Under the pieces are notes generated by a model. That model was not told the DNA's origin, did not search any database, and worked only from the letters and a program-made list of their open reading frames with translations. Positions 36,431 through 46,572 of a DNA stretch of 64,000 nt are shown here, in pieces. The translations under genes were made by a program, and so were the position numbers. Within the stretch, counting starts at the first letter, position 1. Each line of letters starts with the position of its first letter. Source of the DNA: Paramarasmius palmivorus (lineage: Eukaryota > Basidiomycota > Agaricomycetes > Agaricales > Marasmiaceae); the NCBI GenBank assembly GCA_037176845.1, contig JAYKXP010000060.1, positions 272,303 to 336,302 of the forward strand, given 5' to 3'.

Positions 36431-39367
36431 ATGTGGATCTTCCAAAATTTGCAACAGTTATGGCGGAACATCGTCCCCGACCAATACACTCTACCTTCCA
36501 GTTCAACATCCCCCATACCCGCTCGACAGCCCTCCAGCATACGTACGTCGACCCCGCCTACGGGAGTTACTGTGGGCGGTGACCATGAATCAACAAAATC
36601 ACCCCAGTATTCGTCGGATTCTAGTCCTCATATCCCACTACCCACAAAGCCCTCGACCCCTACTGCCAGTCAACGATCCTCGCCTGCATCTACTATACCT
36701 ACGGGCATCAACGTGAATGGTCCACTCTCACGAGTGAACCTCCATCTTTCCAATGTCGATTCCAATGGAGGATTTGGGCACATCATACAGGGGGATCAGA
36801 TTAATAACTTTTACAAGAACGAGAATGGTGAGTTTTGTGACCTTGCTTTCTTCAACACAGCTCATTTTCCTATAGAGTCGAGAGCATTCGAACGCTTGGC
36901 TAAAAAGGCCGCCCCCAACGCATGCTATGACTCCGAACAGCGTTATCCTCCACCTAATTGTCACGCAGGCACTCGCCTCCAGATGATCGCTGATATTAGC
37001 AACTGGGTCGAGGACAGGTCGAAAACTGCCAGCGCTCTTTGGCTTCACGGGACGGCAGGGTTGGGCAAGTCAGCGATTGCTCAGAACATTGCTGAAAAGT
37101 ACGCTGTATCTGGGATCCTCGGCGGCGCATTCTTCTTTTCGCGAAATGATAGCACTCGAGATAACATAGGTCCTTTTGTCGCCAGCCTTGCGTACCAGTT
37201 CTGCAAAGCAGGATCACCTTTACACAAGGCCCTTGGTCCTAAAATCATCGAGGCAGTCACTTTGGACCCCAATGTTTTCCACACAGCCTGTGAAAATCAA
37301 CTTCGAAAGCTAATCCTCGAACCATGCTCCAAGGTCATCGAACCATCATTGCGAAACAGTTTCCCATATCTTCTCATTATCGACGGTCTCGACGAATGCA
37401 TTAAAGCATCTGAACAGGAGAGGGTATTGAAGATCCTCCGAACGTTGCTTGCCACGCATTCTTTTCCGAGGTGGAATATCCTCATATGTAGTCGTTCCGA
37501 GCCCCAGATTCGTGACGTTTTTGATCGAACCTTCGTTGGCATCCTTCGTCTCTTCGACATGAACACTTCGGAGGAGTTGAATCGTGATATCGCTCGATAC
37601 TTCAACGATGAGTTTTCGCGACTCAGAAGGAAGTATCGAAGGGTCTTGGGGATAGAGGGGGCTGTGTGGCCTGAAGATCATGTCATCGACGAGCTGGTTC
37701 GGAGGGCCGATAAACAGATGATCTTTGCAGTCACGGTAATCAGGTACATCGATACCCCGGACGAACTTCCCCAGGACCAGCTGGAGACTGTCCGTTGCAT
37801 CGTTGTCGAGACCGGCACGGGTTCCCCGTACTCAGCGTTGGATACGCTCTATCACCAGATCCTGACAATGTGTGGCAAATGGGAGAGAGTGCAGCCTATC
37901 CTTAGGCTACTGGTTTCACCCCATGTGTTGCCAAACTCCTACAGTTTCGATTATGACAATTGGCGATCTCCCGTGATGATTGCGCAGCTTTTGAATCTCA
38001 AGGAGGCAGAGGTATACATGGTGCTGGATAGACTCCATTCAGTACTCCGACTTCCGCGCGATGTCGAGGACGACCAGGATGACCGTGGCACATCCCGCCT
38101 TCCCTTTATGGACGACTCCGAGAATGTACACATTGCTCACGCTACATTCAACGAATTCCTCGTCGACCTCAATCGATCTGCACGTTTTCATACTCCACGA
38201 ATGTCAAACTCGGAGTATTACGATTGTTGCGCTACATCCTCGCTCAAGACGTTATCGGATTTCGCCCAGTGTTATCCTCCTTACCATTCGCAATCTTTCC
38301 CCAAGGCTCTGTCGGTATGGGAGAAGAAAAGAAAGGACATAACAAGTCGGAAACTAAGCACCTTCATAACCTGTGGATGGCTAATCTGCAAGGAGGTGAC
38401 CATTCCCGCGAGTCTCGCTCTCGTTCAAGCCCTGTCAATGTTCGATCTTTACCCTTTTATGACTTTGGCGGAATCTTGGGGTCTAGAGAGGCGTATGTCG
38501 CGGTACCCTTTTTACGTCTCCCTTCGGAAACAGATCAAATGGGCCAAGGTATGTATGTCAAGTTGCCGTCGCTCTCTGCATCTTCTAACCCAAAGGTTTC
38601 AATAGACTCAAGGTCCAACTACCTCATTCGCCAAGAAACTCACATCGTTTGTGTCAATCGAGGAGTATTACGTCGCCTTTCCTCCAGACACTAAGGGAAA
38701 CGTGGTATTTCATGGCAGCTTTCACGCAGAATCACTACTTTGGTACGGCAACGAGAAGATCGCGAATGTCTGCAGGGAAATTCCTCGACCGCCCTTTCCA
38801 TTCCACGTTCCTCACCTTTTGATACTGCCGCCTGCTTCCTCGCACACCTCAGCCACGGTTCCGGATGATTGGATAGTCGTACGGATCACAAAGGATAATG
38901 CGAAGTCCTGCTCAAGGGCAGATGAAATATATGATTGGGACGAGGAAATGTTCATTCGCGATATCAGGAATAATACTCGTGAAAGTGTTTCGTTAGGCTC
39001 AGCCAAGGTGTGGCATCTTTACTGATTCTGTATTTCAGTTGAGCTGATGATTTGTCTATCGTATGTATAGGAAAGGGATTTGATTTATATCAGAAAACTG
39101 GTCAAGGAGCGCCTGGAAATCGTTCGTAGGCTTCCATTGGCATATGAAGATGGTGTCGATCCCGAGAGTTTTTGGTCATGGGTCGATGGAATCGAGGCCA
39201 ATACCAACACCTATGACCCAGAGACCGACATGGACACGGTCATAGATTCCGATGATTCAGAAAGATTCGATGATTCAGATGATTCAGACGATTCAGACGA
39301 TTCAGATGCTTCAAATGCTTCAGACTCGGACGGTTCAGATGATCACGATGATTCAGAAGATTATTAA
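36431..39367 (+). CDS. NACHT (NLR-like) STAND protein, copy B, acidic tail
   Basis: Begins MWIFQNLQQLWRNIVPDQY, followed by a Ser/Pro/Thr-rich linker of about 90 residues absent from copies C, E and F. Then come LSNVDSNGGFGHIIQGDQIN, a probable intron after KNEN (36,827-36,875, GTGAGTTT...CTATAG), Walker A GTAGLGKSAIAQ and Walker B LLIIDGLDECIK. The shared STAND region (RRADKQMIFAVTVIRYIDT, HATFNEFLVDLNRSARF) ends at WAK. After an intron (GTATGTATG...CAATAG) the C-terminal domain reads FVSIEEYYVAFPPDTKG, VVFHGSFHAESLLW and DWIVVRITKDN, DIRNNTRESV. The last exon gives LVKERLEIVRRLPLAYEDG, DPESFWSWVDG and a long Asp/Ser repeat tail. Closest relative in the window is the pseudogene at 46.6 kb. 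All nucleotide-binding residues are present. Likely a cytosolic sensor; ligand and effector unknown. Confidence 0.88.
39247..39361 (+). repeat. GATTCA-type hexanucleotide repeat coding for Asp/Ser tail
   Basis: Imperfect copies of GAYTCA in frame encode alternating Asp and Ser at the C terminus of NACHT copy B. The repeat can change length by slippage without shifting frame. Confidence 0.8.
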
Positions 39368-40922
39368 CACGTCAATCACTTGCCCTACATTTGCTGGCGT
39401 TGTGTTATCCCTCTTTAGGCTTTTATACCCCGTTGGTTCGACTTCGCTACCCATCCTTCACCATGAGTATCCCAACATACTATCACGGTCGTTCTCATGC
39501 AAGCAGTAACACTGCATCCACAACTGCATGGGAGTATTAGGCCAATCTGACGCAGCATGCACCGTTCACACCAACGCGTTATGTTTTTCACCTCATCGAT
39601 AGTTTCCTTTCATGTCATTTGGATGCACATTTTACAGCTACCTCTATACTTTCCCTTTCACCACTCGCCTTCTCTTGCTCCTTAAAACTCTTCACCAATC
39701 ATCACACTGCTCTTCCTCTGCACCTCTCATCACTTCAGCACGCGAGACGTACAATTAGGAGCGACGGCGGTAGGAAACGCGGATTCAGCGACCTCCGAAG
39801 GTTACAAGGCATCTGACCTGGGTACCGCGTACTATTAGTCGTTTCCAGAGGCTGGATGTTAAGAGCAATGAAAGCCAGATGCTGACTGAAGGGGAAGGAG
39901 AGGTCAGAGGTTAGAGGTGCGCAGGCATTTTCGCCTGTCCGAGTGTATTTGAGCCATATGAAGCCGGTGTTAGCATTTCGTCTAGGGGTAGCATGAGAAA
40001 GTCGAGAAGCAGCAAGAGAACAAAGAATGTACAAGAGATACAATTAGATACTCGCCTCATAGGAAATCATTGATTTTTTGGTTCTGAAAGCGAGGGTACC
40101 GTGTGGAACACCATCCACGTATTGGAGGTGTGAATATGCTCTCATCAGCCTATCCTTCAGAATATCTCCCGAATCGTTCTCTCCAGTACGCCGGAGAGCT
40201 GAAACCACGCATCCGAAGAAGACTTTCCTCTGGATAATGGACTTGAGGAAGCATTCCCACTGATGTCCGAGAAAAGGCCGGAAATTTGAAGCCACGAGAC
40301 GCGACTTGCACCGAACCTTCATCACCAACAATATTGCAACCACAGTCCCAAAAGCCTTCCCGACGTGTTGTACCTATCTATTGTAATACCCGATGTCTAC
40401 TTGTGGATGGATGTATCCACAGGCTATGTTCTTCGTGGTGCTCCATCATTCCTAGTACCTCCTGAAACATCCAAGCACTTCCTTTCACGCAGCAATCTCA
40501 GAAGCCTGAGGTGTCGGATCGAAGCAATACTTCAATATCTTTTGCACCAAAAACTCTCGATTATCGGGTCGTACAAATTGGGCCCATATTGGATCCGGTA
40601 AGTCTCCCTTCCTCTCTTACACACTTCCCGGCCCTCGTTGTTCTTATGCTCCCTGTGATCCCTTCTGACCTCATCAAATCATCTTCAGGGCCATTAGATT
40701 GTGCTAGGGAGGCCCACTGCCGGTTTAGCACAACAGTATCATAATTGGAATGACTCTGGCTCTTCCAAACCCAGTTCTTACTCGGCTGCCACCTCTGGAC
40801 CATTGATTCACCGAGAACAGTCAGGGATCGATTATTTCAACTTTCAGAGAAGACAGTTTACGGAACAGGAAGTTGGGTAGCGGGCGTGTTCAAACCTATT
40901 CTCGTCTGGCACCGGTACGTAG

Positions 40923-40944
40923 TTTTTTTTTTTAAAAAAAAAAG
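40923..40944. repeat. T11A11 perfect homopolymer palindrome
   Basis: Eleven T followed directly by eleven A. It could be a target-site scar, a nucleosome-excluding tract or a collapsed poly(A)/poly(T) junction. Confidence 0.85.
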
Positions 40945-41798
40945 AGTGATAGACCATTTCTAAGAGGTTCACAGACTCTACCGCCACCCTAAAATCCTTC
41001 AACTCCCGCGGTACCCCTCTTCTAACATATATATCAATCCGTCACCTCCAGAAAGAAGTCCATCGATCATGTTCCGAAGACTCACCGGCGCCCCTCACAT
41101 CTTCCCAGCATCTTCCTGTTCTAGTTGCCAGTCTGGGTTCGTCAGAGGGTTAGCGTTGATCTTTGTATTCGGGGTCTACGCCGGCGGGACAAATGTTCGG
41201 ATCTGTCTGTGTTTCGGTCGCTCCCATCGTTTGACAGTTCAACATGGACCCGTCGAAATCAAGTAGATTGCTGACTGCACCGCCCAAAATACGAGCTACG
41301 CGGAGCAATGGAGATCTCGAAACAGCTGTAGAAAACGAGTATGTTATCGATCCGAACAGAAGTTTCCTATACTTACCGCTTTCCCCACCAGAAAAGGGCG
41401 TTCGGCACTGGAAGCCCGTATGATCCTTCACAGTACAAGAGACAACGTGTACATTTGTACTCCCGTAATACATGAACATACGCAGCTATAAACGACGATT
41501 GGATTACCCTTGCCGGCTGAAGAAGGCTCAGTACTGGTATAGATGCATTGTCTTCACCTCTCCGTTCACTCGATCTCGCAAGCCTATTCGTGTTATATAC
41601 CAGGCGAAAGAATTAGTGGACATGCACCGTTAATTGCGCAGCGTTGAATTCCGGAAAACACTCCGAAGTTTTAGCGCCTTTACAGCTTTGCAGTGTTTGA
41701 CAACGCGCCATAGCCTTGTCTCCACACCACCAACACGTTGCGTCTTCCGCCTACCCTCTTCTCCACTACCTTCGAATACATTCTTCCACTATTTCACC

Positions 41799-41814
41799 AG
41801 TCGCCGTAGTGACT
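41799..41814 (+). promoter_or_regulatory. Conserved leader inverted repeat before NACHT C
   Basis: AGTCGCCGTAGTGACT, an inverted repeat with one G-T pairing, ends 17 bases before ATG 41832. Matching elements precede copies E and F. It may be a 5' UTR stem-loop. Confidence 0.55.
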
Positions 41815-41831
41815 GACTACGTACATGATAC

Positions 41832-44390
41832 ATGGCTTTTAATGGCTCCCAAGTGAACGTGGGCGGAGATGCAAATAATGTGGTGTATGGAGATCAGATA
41901 AACAACGTCTATAAGAACGAAATTGGTATGTTATTTTGCAGTCCTTTCCCAGTCAGCGCGGTTCATATTGGACTACAGCAGGGAGAGCCTTTCAACAGCT
42001 GGCTCAAAAAGCCGCCCCCAACGCTTGTTACGATTCCGAGCAGCGCTATCCTCCGCCCAATTGTCATGAAGGCACCCGTGTTCAGATGATCGCTGATATC
42101 AGCAATTGGATTGAGGATAATTCCAAAACGACCAGGGTACTTTGGATTCATGGTACCGCAGGCATCGGCAAGTCGGCGATTGCGCAGCATATCGCAGAGA
42201 AGTACGCTGAAACTAGGCTTGCCGCCGCGTTCTTCTTCTCGCGAAACGACCCCACCCGAGACAATATAAATCCATTCATTGCCAGCATCGCCTACCAGCT
42301 CTGCAAAGTGGGGTCGCTTTCCCACCCAATGCTTTGCTCGAAGATCATCGAGGCGATTAGCGTCAATCTCAATGTCTTTCAGGCATCTTGCGAGGTCCAA
42401 CTTCGCAATTTGATCATTGAGCCATGCCTCAGGGTAGACCCACCATCATGGAATGTCGAGCGCAATCTTCTTGTTATTGATGGCCTCGATGAATGTGTGG
42501 ATCTACCGTCACAGAAAAGGGTGCTCGAGCTCATACTACGGCTTATTTCTGCGGTCTTTCCTTCCTCATGGATCGTACTCTTATGCAGTCGTCCCGAATC
42601 TCAGATACGGGATGCCATTGAACAAATCCGAAGCTTCAAAGGATTTCTGAAGGCGATTGATATGAACAAGCAGGAAGAGTTACACAGTGATATTGCGAGA
42701 TACCTCACCGACGAGTCTTCCCGCATCAGAAGAGAGCACCGAAGGGTTTTAGGGATACAGGGTGCAGTGTGGCCTGGCAACGATGTCATTGTTGAGCTTT
42801 TGCGGAGAGCCGACAAGCAGATGATTTTTGCAGTCACAGTCATCAAGTATATTGACACCCATGACGAACTTCCTCAGGACCGGCTAGACATTGTTCGTCA
42901 AATCTCCATCGAGGCTGACACGGATTCCCCTTACTCGGCATTAGATACGCTGTATCATCAGATCCTCTCAACATGCGGAAAATGGGATAGAGTGCAGCAT
43001 GTCCTTCGACTGCTTGTTACACCTCATGAGCCTCCACATGAACTACGTACGCGTATGGGTGACGGTAATGTTGCCTGGCGCTCGCCTGCAGTGATTGCAC
43101 ATTTTTTGGGTGTTCAGGAAGCCCAAGTTCAAGTAACATTGGATAAACTGCATTCTGTACTCCGGGTCCCTAAGGACGGGGATGAAGATGACAATGTATG
43201 CATTGCCCATGCTACATTCACAGAGTTCCTTGGTGATAGCTGTCGGTCTGCACAGTTTTATATACCAAAAATGACACAGTCCGAGTACTGTGAGCTTTTG
43301 GTGTTATTCTCACTCCGAACCTTGTCGGATCTTGCTTGTCATTATCCCCCATATCACATAAACCGTTTCACTGAGGCCATGTCATTATGGGAGAAGAAAT
43401 TCACGGCCATGAGAAGACCTCTGCAAGATCTGGTACTCAGGGGATGGTCACTTTGGAGAGAAGTAACTTTCCCATGGAGCCCTGACCTAATTGACGCGCT
43501 GTCCACCCTTGATATTTATCATTTCATCGCTTTGTGGTTCAAGTTTATTCGTTACCGAGTCTCATATACTGGTGATCTCAAAAGGGTCATTCATTTGGAG
43601 GAACAAATTAAACTAGCAAAGGTTCGTACCTGGTTATCAAGCATCAAGTGTCTAATCTAATGTGCTGGTAGTCCCGAGGGTCAATGCCTCACCGATTCAT
43701 AGAAAGACTAGAAGTATTTGAGGGTATTGAAGTCCTGAACCTTGCCTTTCCTCCATACAGTGGAGGCAATTATGTATTTCGGGGCACATGGTGGGCAGAA
43801 CAATCTTTTTGGCAGTCTCAATTCTACTTGATGGATATTTTCTTACCTCGCAGTGGGAGTGGATCCTTTCTAGTGTTACCTCCTGACTCTTCATATTATG
43901 GGATGTCAATTCCTGAGGGTTGGATAACCGTGGCTGTTACGAAGGAGAGTTCAGAGTTGGAGTTGAAGTTAGATGATGCAATAGACTGGCGCACTTGGTT
44001 GTTAGGTGATAAGGCAGGCATATTCCTTGAGGACGTACGAAACAATACCAGCTATAGCATCTCAAAAGGAATTGTTAGGGTGTGTACATGTGAATCCTGC
44101 TTCATTTGCAAGTTCTGACTATTCAACAGGAAGATGACCTGACCCGTTTTAGGTGCCTATTGAAGGAGCGCCTGAAAATTCTTCGGGGGCTCTCAGTAAA
44201 GCTCCATAAAACAGAGGACCCAGAGGCTTTCTGGTCTTGGGTGGATTGCGATGATGAGTATCACAATGGCAGTTCAGCTAGTTCTTCAATCATGACTAGG
44301 AGGTGTAGCCCCTCGTTTTGTGTATCTTGGTGTTTGGCCCCCTCTGGCTTTCAGTGGTGCCCACATCATTCCAAATTCTGTGCTGTCTAG
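41832..44390 (+). CDS. NACHT (NLR-like) STAND protein, copy C
   Basis: Four exons (41,832-41,925; 41,979-43,621; 43,672-44,079; 44,130-44,390) give an open frame of 801 residues. Exon 1 holds only MAFNGSQVNVGGDANNVV and YGDQINNVYKNE. Exon 2 starts RAFQQLAQKAAPNACYDSEQ, with Walker A GTAGIGKSAIAQ (about residue 90) and Walker B LLVIDGLDECVD (about 195). The STAND region shows LLRRADKQMIFAVTVIKYID, SPYSALDTLYHQIL and IAHATFTEFLGDSCRS. Exon 3 is the C-terminal domain: EVLNLAFPPYSGG, YVFRGTWWAEQSFW, SIPEGWITVAVTKES, FLEDVRNNTSYS. Exon 4 gives LLKERLKILRGLSVKL, then DPEAFWSWVDCDDEYHN. No WD40, ankyrin or TPR repeats. Nearly the same as copy F at 61.2 kb, including leader, introns and 3' flank; copy C is therefore part of a segmental duplication. 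Confidence 0.92.
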
Positions 44391-44445
44391 CAATATTGAA
44401 CACGTTGTCGAATACAATACCATGGTCTCCCTACCTTCTAATGCA

Positions 44446-46065
44446 TTAATGTTCGACCTTCAAAAATACTAGAAAGAAACCATGAATACAAAAACACTCG
44501 ACATAAAAGGTCCAAGACCAACGCGCTAGAGACGACAACAAACACACACGGATTGTTCGTCTACATATAAGGATATAAAGCTCAAAAAGACATACATACT
44601 GGCAATACAGTCTATCGATGCATATCATAACCAAATCCTTCAAATTGCTCTTCCTCTTCGCCTCTCTCGCCACCTCCCTTCCCTTCTCAGACGCAGGTAC
44701 GGGTCTAAGCTCCATCAACCGCCTCGGCCTTTGCCTCTCCTTCACCTTCAGTTTCGGAAAATCTTCACAATAATTTAAATCGTCTTTCCTTTTGGGTTTT
44801 CTGGATGGTACGGGTGCAGGACGAGCTGGGGTGTGAATTTGACGTGGACGTGTGGGCGGGGACAAGATGTTGGTTTGAGGAATTTGGACGTAGGTTGAGG
44901 TTGAGGTCGGAAGTGCGGGTATATACGAAAATGCTAGACCTCGGAGTTTACCGCCTAGGGTTGTTCGGCGTTCGCGTTCGGGGTTTGTTTCTTCATGGTC
45001 AGAGTCGGAGTTGGGTTCAAGAGAGAGAAGAAGACATTGAGTTCGTCTCCCTATTCGTCCCGGTAAGTCTTCCTGATCTGATCCTGTTCTTCGTCTACAC
45101 CTTCCTGTTCTTCGGGTTCCTGATGTATCGTATCTCGAGAAAAAGAACCCGAGGAATGCACCCTTCGAGCCTCGTTCAACAAGTAACCGTACCTAGGTAC
45201 TTGTATGATGCCGGCGAAAGTAGCGCGTTTTGCTCCTTCGGCGCACGGTTGAGTTTGGAGGAAGGCGGCGGAGCGAATTCTGGCGTATCATAATATCATA
45301 CGTTGGATGATAACAGGCAGCATGGGGTGTGAGTGGTGTAACGGGTACACCGACCTCTTCTCTTGCTTGTTTTCTTTTCTCTGAATTACGCATGCACATT
45401 CGAGGAGCTTGACGCTGAGATCTTGTTGTCAGTAAAGCGAAAATGAAAGGAAGAAGATCACCGACCAACCACCTTTTCCTTCTTCACCTGTCGACTACCT
45501 CGTGTAGGTCGAGTTGGTCTACAGGTTTCATACCGCCCTCGACATCTGTACCAAGCGTTAACGTCGATGCTAGTCAAACTGAGACAAGAGAAACCATACC
45601 AGGTCATCCGTACATCGGTGAAAAATCCATCCAAGAGCCTCCATGATTCTTGTTCTAGTCGCATGTACCCATCGCTGGGGGCAGTGTAGATGTCTTTGTG
45701 GTTGTCTTCACCACCGTAGAGGTGGAATTCCCGAGTGTGAACAAAACTTCGTCTATCAGGTCGTTGAGAACGTCGTTGCTCATAGGCATTTGGTGTGAAG
45801 GTGATGATCTTGCGGTGCAGCCATCGACAGTCTGGCGTTCAGGCTTGGATTAGCGGCGGAGGCAAGTGTAGCTGTCGGAGTGTAGTCATGCTATGGGTTT
45901 ATATAGTTAACATTCTGCGGATTAGAAGTAAAAGGACTATAACGTACCTGCTTGAGCACAGCTGCAATTTATGTCCCTGTTCAACAAAGGATTGTGATCG
46001 TCTGGCTTTGAGTCATCTTCGGAACCACTAGCATCGTGTCCTTCTGGTTCTGGAAGTATGATGAT
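44446..46065 (-). pseudogene. Unrecognised minus-strand family member, degenerate copy
   Basis: On the minus strand several pieces match the better-preserved copy at 56.3-57.5 kb: PEPEG...KPDDH near 46,040; IAAVLKQ before a GTACGT donor near 45,945, where the other copy has MAATILKE; LIDEVLFTLG; MRLEQES near 45,660; KQAREEVGVPVTP near 45,360; DTPEF near 45,280; IHTPARPAPVP near 44,820. The ATG of the other copy is not kept, and reading frames change between pieces, so I treat it as decayed. The best-preserved open part is the last 139 codons (44,446-44,865), Arg/Lys/Pro-rich. It lies tail-to-tail with NACHT copy C, 55 bases from its stop. No family recognised. Confidence 0.45.
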
Positions 46066-46572
46066 ATCAAGAAAAGAGGCGGAAAAACGTGGTAGTGGTT
46101 AGGGAGAGATGGTCGAGCGTGTAGCGGGAGAGAGGAAATTTAAAAGTGGAATGGAGCGATGAAGGCGTGGGTGGTCTCATGAGTTTCCGCCATCGCACTT
46201 GCGATTACGGTGGATCTATCGCATCGATATCCCTGTACATGTAGAAGTGAATTTGCAATTGGACAGGAAGGTTTGGGGGACCAGTGAATTATCGCGGTGA
46301 GAGAAGGCGGCAGGGAGCAAAATGGGCGCTTACTTTTTATGTACTAGCGAGCTTCCACCACTCCTGCTCTCGGTGCTGACGCGCCGACGCCCCAACACTC
46401 ATAAGTATCACGTCCGAATTTATCTTCCTTCGGCCTTGTTCCGGTCTTTTTTTTTCAGGAAACTGAATTCTGTGTATGTGGTCATTCCTTTCTTGGAATA
46501 TCGTGGTCCCTGACGTGCTTGACAGCTGGACCAACGCGCTTCACCCTTCATTCAAAGATACTTGGTCTTTGA

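Larger units (their letters stand above)
39368..41831. other. Long spacer, no firm gene
   Basis: Contains short frames without motif. A 59-codon frame at 41,244-41,423 (MDPSKSSRLLTAPPKIRATR...) looks mildly protein-like but has no support. The last 150 bases are the conserved leader of the NACHT C/E/F type. A T11A11 palindrome lies at 40,923. Confidence 0.4.

Noticed and set aside
41244..41423. 59-codon frame MDPSKSSRLL upstream of NACHT C
   Set aside because: No splice partner, no conservation before copy F; could be a decayed first exon only.
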